From positions 372,001-436,000 of the forward strand of contig NZ_PKRP01000006.1 of the NCBI RefSeq assembly GCF_002855515.1: a stretch of DNA of 64,000 bases, written 5' to 3'. Positions 51,419 to 61,248 of this stretch are shown piece after piece; positions within the stretch are counted from its first letter, which is position 1; every line of letters starts with the position of its first letter. This DNA is from Rhizobium sp. TH135. Its GTDB lineage: Bacteria > Pseudomonadota > Alphaproteobacteria > Rhizobiales > Rhizobiaceae. The translations under genes and the position numbers were made by a program. Under the pieces are notes generated by a model, which was not told the origin of the DNA, made no database searches, and worked only from the letters and a program-made list of their open reading frames with translations.

Positions 51419-52420
51419 TCACCCCAGCTTCAGCACGATCTTGCCGATATGTGCGGAGCTTTCCATCAGGCGGTGCGCCTCGACGACCTCTTCGAAGGGT
51501 AGCACGGTGTGAATGACCGGGGCGACTTCGCCGCGTTCCAGGCGGGGCCAGACTTCCGTCATGAGGTCGTCACGGATGGCGCGTTTTTCTTCGGCGGTGC
51601 GCGGTCGCATGGTGGAGCCTGTCACGGTGAGGCGCTTGACCATGATCGGAGCCAGATTGGCCTTTTCCACCATGGAGCCGCCGAGGAAGGCGATGATTGA
51701 GAGGCAGCCGTCCTTGGCGAGGACCTGCAGGTTGCGGTCGAAATAGGCAGCACCGATCATGTCGAGAACGACATCGACGCCCTTGCCTTGGGTCTCTTCC
51801 TTGACGATCTCGACGAAGTCTTCGAGCTTATAATTGATGGCCCTTGCTGCGCCTAAATCCATACAGGCGGCGCATTTTTCGGCTGAGCCGGCGGTCGTGT
51901 AGACGGTGGCGCCAAAGGCCTTTGCGAGCTGGATGGCGGTGGTGCCGATACCCGAAGAGCCGCCATGGATGAGCACGGTCTCGCCTTCGGTGAGGCCCGC
52001 CATCTGGAAGAGATTGGCCCAGACGGTGAAGAAGGTTTCCGGAAGTGCTGCCGCCTTCACGGCGTCATAGCCCTTGGGGAATGGCAGGGCCTGGGAGGCA
52101 GGCACGGTGCAGTATTCGGCATAACCGCCACCGTTTGCGAGCGCACAGATGTGGTCGCCGATCTGAAAGTCGGTGACGCCTTCGCCAAGTGCTACGATCT
52201 CGCCTGCGATCTCCAGCCCGAGGATCGGGCTTGCATCCTTCGGTGGCGGATAGGCGCCCTGGCGCTGGGCGACATCCGGCCGGTTGACGCCCGCCGCCTC
52301 CACCTTCACCAGCACTTCGCCCATGCGCGGAACCGGCAGCGGTCCCTCGACGAGGCGCATGACCTCCGGGCCGCCGTGGGTGGGCAGGTCGACATGGCGC
52401 ATGGTGGCGGGCAGTGACAT
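51419..52420 (-). CDS. NAD(P)H quinone oxidoreductase (zinc-free MDR family)
   Basis: A 333-residue medium-chain reductase of the PIG3/zeta-crystallin type: [56 protein letters not shown] (NADPH site) and [18 protein letters not shown]. It reduces quinones with NADPH. The start at 52420 is used; an ATG at 52402 is possible. Confidence 0.88.
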   Translation of the reverse strand: MSLPATMRHVDLPTHGGPEVMRLVEGPLPVPRMGEVLVKVEAAGVNRPDVAQRQGAYPPPKDASPILGLEIAGEIVALGEGVTDFQIGDHICALANGGGYAEYCTVPASQALPFPKGYDAVKAAALPETFFTVWANLFQMAGLTEGETVLIHGGSSGIGTTAIQLAKAFGATVYTTAGSAEKCAACMDLGAARAINYKLEDFVEIVKEETQGKGVDVVLDMIGAAYFDRNLQVLAKDGCLSIIAFLGGSMVEKANLAPIMVKRLTVTGSTMRPRTAEEKRAIRDDLMTEVWPRLERGEVAPVIHTVLPFEEVVEAHRLMESSAHIGKIVLKLG

Positions 52421-52644
52421 GGGGGGAACTCCAATTGACTGGGATGATAGCTAACGCACGATACCGTCAGCAGAAATGTGGTGAATTGCCTCGGCTGGCA
52501 AGGTGATCATTTTTGGTTGCAAAGCCCAAAGCATGAAACCTCGCATAGACCGCGTTACGTTTCGTTAACCATGCGCGCACTTAAACAGATGTCACTTAGC
52601 GACGCATGATGCGTCCCCTTCTTCTCCTTCCGAGAGTCTTTTTC

Positions 52645-54345
52645 ATGACCAGTATTCTTACGAATCTGGGCGCCATTGCTGCGCTCCAGACACTGCGGAG
52701 CGTTGCCGCAGACCTGACGGTCTCCCAGCAGCAGGCAGCCTCCGGACTCCGGGTCTCCGTCGCGGCAGACGATGCAGCCTACTGGTCTATTTCCACCACG
52801 ATGCGCTCGGACAACATGGCGATTTCCGCCGTCTCCGACGCACTCGGCCTCGGCGCTGCCAAGCTCGACACCGCCTATGCCGGCACCTCCGCCATCGTCG
52901 ACGTACTCGGGGAATTCAAGGCGAAACTGGTTGCCGCCAAGGAGCAGGGCGTCGACCGGGCGAAGGTCCAGGAAGAACTTTCGCAGTTGAACGCACAGGC
53001 CGAATCCATCGTGGAATCGGCGAGTTTCAGCGGTGAAAACCTGCTGAAGACGAAATCCACTCTGCCCCTGCTCGAAGAGGGGCCGATGACGACAAGCGTG
53101 GTCTCTTCCTTCGTCCGCGACGCCAGCAGCAATGTTCAGGTCAAGACCATGGATATCGACCTGAAACACTCCAGCATGCTGAACGAAGGCGGCGGTGGCG
53201 GCATCCTCCAGAAGCAGATCCACAGCGTCGGCGATATCGGCGGCTTCCGCGGAACCGGTGTCAATTCCGTCGCGCATCAGGGGCATGAGCGCCACAAGTT
53301 CACCGGTGGCGTGACCTTTGGCGCCGGCGATACCATCACCTTCGACATCAATGTCGATGGCGGGACCCATACGACGGGCAGTGACTACACACTGACGATC
53401 GACAAGGCTCTGGTGGATGCAGCGCTCGGGACCACGGACGGAAACGTGACCAGTACCGCGCAGTTGCGTGCCGTGCTACAACGGGCATTCACAGACAACG
53501 GCGTTCCGGCGACGGCTTACGAAGCCCTGTTTTCCGGCACTGGTTCCACGACACATTTCGAGATCGGATCGCTGGAAACATCCGGCCATCCGGGATCCAG
53601 CATCACCATCTCCAACGTTGGCTCCAGTTTCGCCGGAGGCTTCGCCATGGGGCTGGAGGACGCACCGGACCAGAACCACGACAACATGTATCCCGAGGCG
53701 TCGATCTCATTCACCACCGGGTTTACGGTGTCTCCCCTGGCGGAGGTCTATTTCGATGTCCAGGTCGGCCCCGGGGCCGTGACGACCTATACGATCAATC
53801 GAGGGGTCGTTGATGCGGCACTCGGCACGGTCGACGGCTATATCGGCAGCGCGGCGGATCTGGCCACCGTCATCAGCCAGGCCTCCATCGGCAGCAATCT
53901 AATGGCGGTTGCAAGCGGCGATACGATCACCTTCTCCGCCGACCAGACAGTCTACCCGGAAGCCGGCAATCGCGCTGCACGCGTCTATGTCGGCAATGTT
54001 CAGTCCAACCCACCCTATGCGCCTGATTTCGATCTGGCAGAAGTCGACATCACCCAGAACGTCCGGACCATCGACCAGTATCTGAGAGGTGTCGACCACA
54101 TGGAAAAGATGGCGATCAGCAGCGCCAGCCGACTGGGCGCGCTGCAGACGCGGATCGAGATGCAGGCAGAGTTTGCAGAGCGGCTCTCCAACAGCATCGA
54201 CAGCGGCGTCGGCCGCCTTGTCGATGCAGACATGAACGAGGTTTCGACCAGGCTGAAAGCCCTGCAGACCCAGCAGCAGATCGCCGTGCAGTCCCTGTCT
54301 ATCGCCAACAACAACAGCGAAACATTGATGCAGCTGTTTCGCTGA
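52645..54345 (+). CDS. Orphan flagellin with a large duplicated insertion
   Basis: A 566-residue flagellin. The N-terminal D0/D1 region (TSILTNLGAIAALQTLRSVAADLTVSQQQAASGLRVSVAADDAAYWSIS) and C-terminal D1/D0 (RIEMQAEFAERLSNSIDSGVGRLVDADMNEVSTRLKALQTQQQIAVQSLSIANNNSETLMQLFR) are typical of rhizobial flagellins. Between lies a long surface insertion with two related modules (near residues 227 and 366), both containing VDAALGT-x-DG. No other flagellar genes are in the window, so it is a separate locus. The start at 52645 (MTSILTN) fits the family; no strong ribosome site. Confidence 0.85.
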   Translation: MTSILTNLGAIAALQTLRSVAADLTVSQQQAASGLRVSVAADDAAYWSISTTMRSDNMAISAVSDALGLGAAKLDTAYAGTSAIVDVLGEFKAKLVAAKEQGVDRAKVQEELSQLNAQAESIVESASFSGENLLKTKSTLPLLEEGPMTTSVVSSFVRDASSNVQVKTMDIDLKHSSMLNEGGGGGILQKQIHSVGDIGGFRGTGVNSVAHQGHERHKFTGGVTFGAGDTITFDINVDGGTHTTGSDYTLTIDKALVDAALGTTDGNVTSTAQLRAVLQRAFTDNGVPATAYEALFSGTGSTTHFEIGSLETSGHPGSSITISNVGSSFAGGFAMGLEDAPDQNHDNMYPEASISFTTGFTVSPLAEVYFDVQVGPGAVTTYTINRGVVDAALGTVDGYIGSAADLATVISQASIGSNLMAVASGDTITFSADQTVYPEAGNRAARVYVGNVQSNPPYAPDFDLAEVDITQNVRTIDQYLRGVDHMEKMAISSASRLGALQTRIEMQAEFAERLSNSIDSGVGRLVDADMNEVSTRLKALQTQQQIAVQSLSIANNNSETLMQLFR

Positions 54346-54367
54346 CCGAGGTTGAGATACGTCGAGC

Positions 54368-56167
54368 TCAGGCGCCGATAGAACCGAAGGAGAGACCGCC
54401 TTCATTCTCCTTCGCCTGCTTCTTCAGCTCGGCGATCTCGCCGCTGATCCGGTTGACGTCGTCGATGACGAGGCCGGAGGGGAGTTCCAGCACGCCGATC
54501 GAGCAGCGCATCAGGGGGAAATCGCGTTCCAGGCCCTGGCGGTCGAGGCCCTTGATCTGGCCGGCCTGGCGGTCGTCCTCGGAATAGAGGTCGATGACGT
54601 CGTCGTGGAAATCCGAGAGCAGCCGGTCGAGGATTTCGGTCAGTTCCTCGCGGGTCCAGTCGCTGACGCCGATGAAGAAATCATCGCCGCCGACATGGCC
54701 GAGAAAATCGCCTTCGGAGAAGAAGTAGCGGCGGAGAAGAGCGGCAAAGAGCGAGATGGCGTGGTCGCCTTGGTGGAAACCGTAGTGGTCGTTGAACGGC
54801 TTGAAGTGGTCGAAATCGCAGTAGCAGAAGAAACGCGCGCCATCGCCATCCAGCGCTGCCGAGCGCATGAAATCGCGGATAGCACGGTTGCCGGGCAGAC
54901 CCGTCAGCGGGTTCTGATCCTGGGCGGTCTTCAGCTGCTTCTCGCTCATGATGCGGATCAGCGAGGCGGCGGAAACGACGCCGGCATAACGCATGTTTTC
55001 CGTCAGGATGACGCAGTCTGAGCCTTCCATATTGGCAAACATCGTCATCAGCCGCTCGGCATCGGCATCGAGGCCGACGATCGGGGCGCGGTCGACAAAA
55101 TGCGAGATGGAGCGCTCATAGAGCTTGTTCTTCAACAGGTCGCGGCCGAAGGGCTGGTAGATATACTCCTTCAGATGCCGCTCGTTGATGATGCCGCGCG
55201 GCTCGCCATTGGCGTTCAGCACCGGGAAGAAGGACTGGCCGGGATTGCGACGGAAGAGATCGAAGACGTGATCGATGTTTTCGTGCTCGAAGACTGTCGG
55301 GAGCGTCTCGATCTGCTTGCGGATGAGGATTTCGTCGAGCGACTGGGTGGCGCGGCGGGCCTTGCCGACGTCCTGGAGATGGGGAAAGGCGCTCTTCAGT
55401 TCCGACACGATCGTGCTCGGGCGGGCGATATACCAGCCCTGCACGAGGTCGACGCCGAATTCGCGGCAGGCGAGGAATTCACCTTCCGTCTCGATGCCTT
55501 CGGCAATCACGCGCACGCCGAGCACATGGCAGAAGTTGACGATGTTCTTGACGAGGTGGCGCTTGCGCGGATTGCTGTCGAGGCCGGCGATGAAGTGGCG
55601 GTCGATCTTCACATAGTCGACCGGATAGTCGCAGAGCAGCTTCATCTCGCCATGGCCGACGCCGAAATCATCGATGGCAAGCTTGAAGCCGGAGCGGCGC
55701 AGGCGCTCGACCAGGGCTGCAAATTCTGGAACGCGGGTGTTGTCGAAGCGCTCGGAAAGCTCGAAGCAGACGGAGGAAGGCGGCACATGGGCCTTGCGCA
55801 GCTGGTCGAGCAGCGTATCGACCAGCGCATTGCCTTCAGGGATCAGGCGGACATCGAGATTCAGAAAGAGCGTGGCGCCGGCGCAATCGGGAAGGGTCGC
55901 AAACTTGGCGAGAGCCCGGGTGGCGACCATCTGCTCGAGTGGCAGAAGCTGGCCGGTCGCGGCCGCCTGATCGAGCAGGTCGAGCGGGCTTTCGAAGCCG
56001 ATGCGGTCCTGGCCGCGCATCAGGCTTTCATGGCCGAAAACGGCGCCGGTGCCGACCTCGACGATCGGCTGGAAGGCGTTTTCGACGACGAGCTTGGCTA
56101 GCGTGACGAGCTGGTCACTGGCAAAACGCCGCAGCGCGCCCAAATCTTCCGCGACCCCCGCACCCAT
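54368..56167 (-). CDS. EAL-CBS-GGDEF protein with altered GGDEF motif
   Basis: About 599 residues: EAL (about 25-275) with HESLMRG, NLDVRLIPE, ELSER, DDFGVGHGEMKLL, KIDRHFI, AEGIETEGE and QGWYIARP, apparently active; a CBS pair (about 295-425); and a GGDEF domain (about 435-590) in which the active-site motif reads GGDDF, one residue off GGDEF. It is probably a phosphodiesterase with a regulatory, GTP-binding GGDEF domain. The second ATG (56167) is preferred because GGGAG lies 8 bases before it; the first is at 56182. This domain order resembles known light or ligand-tuned enzymes, but no input domain is recognised. Confidence 0.85.
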   Translation of the reverse strand: MGAGVAEDLGALRRFASDQLVTLAKLVVENAFQPIVEVGTGAVFGHESLMRGQDRIGFESPLDLLDQAAATGQLLPLEQMVATRALAKFATLPDCAGATLFLNLDVRLIPEGNALVDTLLDQLRKAHVPPSSVCFELSERFDNTRVPEFAALVERLRRSGFKLAIDDFGVGHGEMKLLCDYPVDYVKIDRHFIAGLDSNPRKRHLVKNIVNFCHVLGVRVIAEGIETEGEFLACREFGVDLVQGWYIARPSTIVSELKSAFPHLQDVGKARRATQSLDEILIRKQIETLPTVFEHENIDHVFDLFRRNPGQSFFPVLNANGEPRGIINERHLKEYIYQPFGRDLLKNKLYERSISHFVDRAPIVGLDADAERLMTMFANMEGSDCVILTENMRYAGVVSAASLIRIMSEKQLKTAQDQNPLTGLPGNRAIRDFMRSAALDGDGARFFCYCDFDHFKPFNDHYGFHQGDHAISLFAALLRRYFFSEGDFLGHVGGDDFFIGVSDWTREELTEILDRLLSDFHDDVIDLYSEDDRQAGQIKGLDRQGLERDFPLMRCSIGVLELPSGLVIDDVNRISGEIAELKKQAKENEGGLSFGSIGA

Positions 56168-56460
56168 ACGCGATACTCCCATTATGCATTTGTTTTTATG
56201 GGCGGAAATTTGGCGGACCAATCGTCAACAAAGGCTTTCCGTTGTGTGACAGCGGGATGAAAGTTTCATGGCACAACCGATCCGGTATTGGCGGCGGATC
56301 GCAGCAGAAATTGTCTGGAAAGCCCTGCGTGTCAGGCTTTGTGGACGGTTTTTCGGGACACTGCGCGCCATACTTCAGCAGATCCGAATGGGCTTCACTG
56401 CACACGGTTTACGGTTAAACGGCTGGCGCTCTCGCTACGGTGCATGTCGCAGATTTTTTA

Positions 56461-56480
56461 TTGATTGATCAGTCAATCAA
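56461..56480. promoter_or_regulatory. BetI operator
   Basis: TTGATTGA, TCAG, TCAATCAA: perfect 8-bp inverted arms 31 bp upstream of betI. It is close to the known BetI box (TTGATTGG...TCAAT). Located in the 344-bp gap 56168-56511, the rest of which shows no gene. Confidence 0.85.
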
Positions 56481-56511
56481 AATTATCATGGGTCAGGATA
56501 GGGGATATCAC

Positions 56512-57156
56512 ATGCCGAAGGTCGGAATAGAGCCGGTGCGCCGCAAGGCGCTCGTTGATGCCGCGTTGAAGACGATCGGCCATCACGGCTCGCTGACCGT
56601 GACCATGTCGGAGATCGCCCGCGAGGCGGGTGTGTCGGCAGCGCTCGCTCACCACTATTTCGGCTCCAAGGATCAGTTGCTGATCGAGACCATCCGCTCG
56701 CTGCTGCGCCAATTGCGCGCCGATGCGGGGGCGGCGCTGAGCGAAGCGAAGACGCCGCGCGAGCGGATCTCGGCGGTCATTCGCATCTCCTTCCAGGCCG
56801 ACCAGTTCGCGCCAGAAGTCGTCGCCGCCTGGCTCGCCTTCTATTCGGAAGCGCAGCGTTCGGAAGAGGTGCGCCGACTGCTGGCGCTCTATGCCCGGCG
56901 GCTGCAGTCGAACCTGATCTCGGGACTGAAGCCGCTGTGTGGCCCCGCCGACGCGAGCCGCATTGCCGATGGCGCAGCCGCGATGATCGACGGGCTCTAC
57001 ATCCGGCAATCTCTCAAAGCCGCCCCGCTTTCCTTTGATGCCTCTGTCGCATTGGTCGAGGATTATGTGACGGGGCAGCTGCAAGCCGTGACCACTGAGA
57101 CAATTGCCCCTCACCCTACCCCCTCCCCGCAAGCGGGAGGGAGAGCCGACCGCTAG
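56512..57156 (+). CDS. betI: Transcriptional repressor BetI
   Basis: A 214-residue TetR-family repressor of choline to glycine-betaine conversion. MPKVGIEPVRRKALVDAALKTIGHHGSLTVTMSEIAREAGVSAALAHHYFGSKDQLLIETIRSLL is the canonical BetI N-terminus. About the last 17 residues (IAPHPTPSPQAGGRADR) are encoded by a REP-like palindrome; the native domain should end near VTGQLQAVTTE. Choline relieves repression in known BetI proteins. It is the first gene of the locus. Confidence 0.93.
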   Translation: MPKVGIEPVRRKALVDAALKTIGHHGSLTVTMSEIAREAGVSAALAHHYFGSKDQLLIETIRSLLRQLRADAGAALSEAKTPRERISAVIRISFQADQFAPEVVAAWLAFYSEAQRSEEVRRLLALYARRLQSNLISGLKPLCGPADASRIADGAAAMIDGLYIRQSLKAAPLSFDASVALVEDYVTGQLQAVTTETIAPHPTPSPQAGGRADR

Positions 57157-57222
57157 CGCCGGAGTATCCTTCTCCCCGCCTGCTGGGAGAAGGTGCCCGA
57201 AGGGCGGATGAGGGGCCCTTAA
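57112..57222. repeat. REP/RIME-like composite repeat between betI and betB
   Basis: Two palindromic blocks in a row: one with CCCTCCC...GGGAGGG (about 57118-57142) that runs into the betI reading frame and one with CCTTCTCCC/GGGAGAAGG and GCCC-GAA-GGGC (about 57169-57215). Bases 57185-57215 match, inverted, bases 58755-58785 over 31 bp without mismatch. Confidence 0.75.
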
Positions 57223-57262
57223 TAGCAAGATGCAAATTCGAACACCCGTCTGGAGACAGGAC

Positions 57263-58726
57263 ATGAAAGCCCAACCGCAAGCCTCCCACTTCATCGACGG
57301 GGAATATGTCGAGGATACCGACGGCACCGTCATCGAGAGCATTTATCCGGCGACCGGCGAGGTGATCGCAAGGCTGCATGCCGCGACACCTGCGATCATC
57401 GAAAAGGCGATCGCGTCCGCCAAGCGGGCGCAAAAGGAATGGGCGTCGTGGAGCCCTGCTGTGCGGGGACGCGTGTTGAAGAAGGCCGCCGAAATCATGC
57501 GCGAGCGCAATCGCGAGCTTTCCGAGCTTGAGACGCTCGACACCGGCAAGCCGATCCAGGAAACGATCGTCGCCGACCCGACTTCGGGGGCCGACAGCTT
57601 CGAATTCTTCGGCGGCATCATCGCGACCGCGATGAACGGCAGCCAGATCCCGCTCGGCGGTGACTGGGCCTATACCAAGCGCGTGCCGCTCGGCGTCGTC
57701 GTCGGCATCGGCGCCTGGAACTACCCGCAGCAGATCGCCTGCTGGAAGGGCGCACCGGCGCTTGCCGCCGGCAATGCGATCGTGTTCAAGCCGTCGGAAG
57801 TGACGCCACTCGGCGCGCTTAAGATCGCCGAGATCCTGATCGAGGCCGGCGCGCCGAAGGGCGTCTACAATGTCATCCAGGGGGATCGCGAGACCGGTCC
57901 GCTGCTCGTGTCGCATCCTGACGTCGCCAAGGTGTCGCTGACCGGCTCCGTGCCGACCGGCCGCAAGGTGGCGGGGGCGGCGGCCTCGCAGCTCAAGCAC
58001 GTCACCATGGAACTCGGCGGCAAGTCGCCGATCGTCGTCTTCGACGATGCCGATATCGACAGCGCGATCTCGGGCGCGATGCTGGGCAATTTCTATTCGA
58101 CCGGCCAGGTCTGCTCGAACGGCACGCGCGTCTTCGTGCACAAGGCAATCAAGGAGACGTTCTTGGCGCGGCTGAAGGCCCGCACTGAGGCCATCCTGAT
58201 CGGCGATCCGCAGGACGAGGCAACCCAGATGGGGCCTATGGTCTCGCTGGCGCAGCGCGAAAAGGTCCTGTCCTATATCGACAAGGGCAAGGCAGAGGGC
58301 GCGACGCTCATCACCGGCGGCGGCATTCCGAACAGCGTCACTGGTGAAGGTTTCTACATCCAGCCGACCGTGTTTGCCGATGTCACCGACGATATGACCA
58401 TCGCGCGCGAAGAGATCTTCGGGCCTGTCATGTGCGTGCTCGATTTCGAGGACGAGGCAGAGGTGATCGCGCGGGCCAACGCCACGGAATTCGGTCTGTC
58501 GGCCGGTGTTTTCACGGCGGATTTTTCGCGCGCGCATCGCGTGGTCGATCAGCTGGAAGCCGGCACGCTGTGGATCAACACCTATAATCTCTGCCCTGTG
58601 GAGATCCCCTTCGGCGGTTCGAAGCAGTCAGGCTTTGGCCGCGAGAATTCGGCAGCGGCGCTGGAGCATTATTCCGAGCTGAAGACGGTTTATGTCGGCA
58701 TGGGCAAGTGCGAGGCGCCGTATTGA
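57263..58726 (+). CDS. betB: Betaine-aldehyde dehydrogenase
   Basis: A 487-residue NAD-dependent aldehyde dehydrogenase, the exact usual length of BetB. It oxidises betaine aldehyde to glycine betaine. Visible residues: [22 protein letters not shown] (Lys), [27 protein letters not shown] (Glu) and [13 protein letters not shown] (catalytic Cys). GGAGACAGG precedes the ATG at 57263. Flanked on both sides by REP-like repeats. Confidence 0.95.
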   Translation: MKAQPQASHFIDGEYVEDTDGTVIESIYPATGEVIARLHAATPAIIEKAIASAKRAQKEWASWSPAVRGRVLKKAAEIMRERNRELSELETLDTGKPIQETIVADPTSGADSFEFFGGIIATAMNGSQIPLGGDWAYTKRVPLGVVVGIGAWNYPQQIACWKGAPALAAGNAIVFKPSEVTPLGALKIAEILIEAGAPKGVYNVIQGDRETGPLLVSHPDVAKVSLTGSVPTGRKVAGAAASQLKHVTMELGGKSPIVVFDDADIDSAISGAMLGNFYSTGQVCSNGTRVFVHKAIKETFLARLKARTEAILIGDPQDEATQMGPMVSLAQREKVLSYIDKGKAEGATLITGGGIPNSVTGEGFYIQPTVFADVTDDMTIAREEIFGPVMCVLDFEDEAEVIARANATEFGLSAGVFTADFSRAHRVVDQLEAGTLWINTYNLCPVEIPFGGSKQSGFGRENSAAALEHYSELKTVYVGMGKCEAPY

Positions 58727-58749
58727 AATGAGCGAGGCCGTCGCGCAAG

Positions 58750-58875
58750 CTCACCCCCTCATCCGCCCTTCGGGCACCTTCTCCCCGCTGGGGAGAAGAG
58801 GGAGCGCGCGGCGAGTACGTCAGCTCCTCTCCCCTCGCGGAGAGGATGGCCGAGCGAAGCGGAGGCCAGGCGCAA
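58750..58875. repeat. REP/RIME-like composite repeat behind betB
   Basis: Left block carries the inverted copy of the betI-betB repeat (58755-58785) plus CTTCTCCCC/GGGGAGAAG; right block (about 58829-58875) carries a second CTCTCCCC-type palindrome similar to the one at 8169-8222. It separates betB from the toxin-antitoxin pair. Confidence 0.75.
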
Positions 58876-58940
58876 CAAGTTGCGCCGCGGGTGACGGGGC
58901 CGGGCGGTTCAGGCTTCAGACGTTCGGTCGTGACAAACGT

Positions 58941-59291
58941 TCACACCACGATATCGTCGAGATCGACCTTCAAGGCCGCAGCAATCCGCTTCAGCACATC
59001 GACGGAGCCGGTCTTCTTGCCGCTTTCGATCTCGGAGAGGTAGGGCTGGGAAATACCGGCGGCCTCGGCAAGCTCGGAAACGGAGAGTTTTCGGTAGGTG
59101 CGGTAGGTGCGGATGCGGCTGTCGGTTTCCCACAGCTCGTAAACGAGCTCATCCGGCCAAGTCTCCTCCCCGGCCCTAACGCGCGCGAGGATCTTCTCGG
59201 CCTCAATGCCATCGATCAGGTCTTCGTAGTCGTCCTCGGGAACGAGAACGTAGGTCTCGCCGTCGATGACGGTCTTTCGCAGCTCGCCCAT
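58941..59291 (-). CDS. XRE-family antitoxin
   Basis: A 116-residue protein: an acidic N-terminal part (TVIDGETYVLVPEDDYEDLIDGIEAEKILARVRAGEE) that could bind the toxin and an XRE helix-turn-helix (YRKLSVSELAEAAGISQPYLSEIESGKKTGSVDVLKRIAAALKVDLDDIVV). It lies 3 bp after the toxin gene, AGGAGTG before its ATG. It neutralises the RelE-like toxin and represses the operon, by analogy with HigBA-type pairs. Confidence 0.9.
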   Translation of the reverse strand: MGELRKTVIDGETYVLVPEDDYEDLIDGIEAEKILARVRAGEETWPDELVYELWETDSRIRTYRTYRKLSVSELAEAAGISQPYLSEIESGKKTGSVDVLKRIAAALKVDLDDIVV

Positions 59292-59294
59292 GGT

Positions 59295-59540
59295 TCACTC
59301 CTTGTAGATGCCGCCGCGCGGCCCGACCTCGACAACGATAACCAGCATCGTCTGCTCATCGATGATGACCCTGTCATCACCGACACGAATTCTGAAAAGT
59401 GCGCTGCCCGTCAACTTCTTCACGTCAACACGCTCGCCGCGCGCGAAGGCATCGACCTTCGACCGGATTGCATCCCGTCGCTTGGGCTGCATCCGGTCCA
59501 AAACTTTGCTGGCCGCCTTGGTGTACTCCACCCTCTTCAT
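59295..59540 (-). CDS. RelE/HigB-like toxin
   Basis: An 81-residue RelE/ParE-superfamily toxin: VEYTKAASKVLDRMQPKRRDAIRSKVDAFARGERVDVKKLTGSALFRIRVGDDRVIIDEQTMLVIVVEVGPRGGIYK. The Lys/Arg-rich core and the closing G-x-R-G-x-I-Y are typical. RelE-like toxins cut mRNA on ribosomes. First gene of the toxin-antitoxin pair; it sits on the opposite strand to the bet genes, inserted between betB and betA. Confidence 0.88.
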   Translation of the reverse strand: MKRVEYTKAASKVLDRMQPKRRDAIRSKVDAFARGERVDVKKLTGSALFRIRVGDDRVIIDEQTMLVIVVEVGPRGGIYKE

Positions 59541-59547
59541 CTCGCGA

Positions 59548-59566
59548 TTATAGCAAATAGCTATAA
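59548..59566. promoter_or_regulatory. TA operator palindrome TTATAGC-N5-GCTATAA
   Basis: Perfect 7-bp arms in the 52-bp region between the divergent toxin gene (start 59540) and betA (start 59593). It is probably the antitoxin site, so close to betA that it may also affect betA expression. Confidence 0.7.
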
Positions 59567-59592
59567 CTCTTCAACCACTCGGATCTGAGACC

Positions 59593-61245
59593 ATGCATAG
59601 CGCAGACTTCGTCATCATCGGTTCCGGCTCGGCAGGGGCTGCCATGGCTTACCGCCTGTCGGAAGACGGCAAGAACACGGTCATCGTGCTGGAATTCGGC
59701 GGCTCCGATATCGGGCCCTTCGTGCAGATGCCGTCCGCCCTCGCCTATCCGATGAACATGGAGCGCTACAACTGGGGCTACATGACCGAGCCCGAGCCGC
59801 ACCTCAACAATCGCCGGATGATTGCGCCGCGGGGCAAGGTGATCGGCGGGTCTTCGTCGATCAACGGCATGGTCTATGTGCGAGGCCACGCAGAGGATTT
59901 CAATCGCTGGGAAGAACTGGGCGCGACCGGCTGGGGCTATGCCGACGTGCTGCCCTATTTCAAGCGGCAGGAAAGTTCGCATGGCGGCGAAGAGGGCTGG
60001 CGCGGGACCGACGGGCCGCTGCATGTGCGGCGCGGCGAGGTGAAGAACCCGCTTTACCGCGCCTTCATCGAAGCCGGGAGGCAGGCCGGGTTCCCGGTCA
60101 CCGAGGACTATAATGGCCGGCAACAGGAAGGCTTCGGCCTGATGGAACAGACGAGCTGGCAGGGGCGACGCTGGTCGACGGCGAATGCCTATCTCAAGCC
60201 GGCGCTGAAGCGGCCGAATGTTTCGCTGATCCGCTGTTATGCCCGCAAGGTTGTCATGGAAGGCACCCGCGCCGTCGGCGTCGAGGTCGAGATCGGCGGC
60301 AGAACAGAGATCGTCAGGGCGAACCGCGAGGTGATCGTTGCGGCCTCGGCCTTCAACTCGCCAAAGATCCTGATGCTGTCGGGCATTGGACCGGCTGCGC
60401 ACCTGCAAGAGATGGGCATTAACGTCGTCGCCGACCGTCCGGGCGTAGGGCAGAACCTGCAGGATCACCTGGAATATTACCATCAGTTCAAGTCGAAGCT
60501 GCCGATCACGCTGCATTCGAAGAACAACTGGTTTTGGATGGGCATCGTCGGCGCGCAGTGGCTGTTCTTCAAGAAGGGCTTGGGCACGTCCAATCAGTTC
60601 GAGGCGGCGGCCTTCATCCGCTCGGCTGCGGGCGTCAAATGGCCTGACATCCAGTATCACTTCCTGCCGATCGCCATCTCCTATGACGGCAAGTCGGCGG
60701 TTGGTGGTCACGGCTTCCAAGCGCATGTCGGCTACAACATGTCGAAGTCGCGCGGTTCGGTGACGCTGCGTTCGCCTGACGTCAAGGACGCGCCGGTGCT
60801 GCGCTTCAACTATATGAGCGACCCGGAAGACTGGGTGAAGTTCCGCCATGCGGTGCGCGTCACCCGCGAGATCTTCAACCAGAAGGCCTTCGATCCCTAT
60901 CGAGAGATTGAGGTGGCGCCGGGGCCGAATGTGCAGTCGGACGAGGAGATCGACGCCTATCTGCGCGAACATCTGGAAGGCGCCTATCATCCCTGCGGCA
61001 CGTGCAAGATGGGCCGCGCGGATGATCCGATGGCGGTTGTCGATCCGACCACCAAGGTGATCGGCGTCGAGGGGTTGCGCGTGGCAGATTCATCGATCTT
61101 CCCGCATGTCACCTATGGAAACCTGAACGGCCCTTCGATCATGACGGGGGAGAAGGCGGCAGATCATATTCTAGGCAAGCAGCCCCTGCCCCGCAGCAAT
61201 CAGGAGCCTTGGATCAACCCGCGCTGGGAAGTCAGCGACCGGTAA
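59593..61245 (+). CDS. betA: Choline dehydrogenase
   Basis: A 550-residue GMC oxidoreductase converting choline to betaine aldehyde, membrane-associated. FAD site [19 protein letters not shown] at the N-terminus; [30 protein letters not shown] and [28 protein letters not shown] at the C-terminus with the catalytic His. Separated from betB by repeats and the toxin-antitoxin pair, so it needs its own promoter or read-through from betB. Confidence 0.94.
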   Translation: MHSADFVIIGSGSAGAAMAYRLSEDGKNTVIVLEFGGSDIGPFVQMPSALAYPMNMERYNWGYMTEPEPHLNNRRMIAPRGKVIGGSSSINGMVYVRGHAEDFNRWEELGATGWGYADVLPYFKRQESSHGGEEGWRGTDGPLHVRRGEVKNPLYRAFIEAGRQAGFPVTEDYNGRQQEGFGLMEQTSWQGRRWSTANAYLKPALKRPNVSLIRCYARKVVMEGTRAVGVEVEIGGRTEIVRANREVIVAASAFNSPKILMLSGIGPAAHLQEMGINVVADRPGVGQNLQDHLEYYHQFKSKLPITLHSKNNWFWMGIVGAQWLFFKKGLGTSNQFEAAAFIRSAAGVKWPDIQYHFLPIAISYDGKSAVGGHGFQAHVGYNMSKSRGSVTLRSPDVKDAPVLRFNYMSDPEDWVKFRHAVRVTREIFNQKAFDPYREIEVAPGPNVQSDEEIDAYLREHLEGAYHPCGTCKMGRADDPMAVVDPTTKVIGVEGLRVADSSIFPHVTYGNLNGPSIMTGEKAADHILGKQPLPRSNQEPWINPRWEVSDR

Positions 61246-61248
61246 GGA

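Noticed and set aside
55100..56101. Plus-strand open frame of 333 codons
   Set aside because: Antisense to the EAL domain of the EAL-CBS-GGDEF protein, with no recognisable motif.
57116..58537. Minus-strand open frame of 473 codons opposite betB
   Set aside because: betB has the correct length and catalytic residues; the opposite strand has no family features and starts in a repeat.
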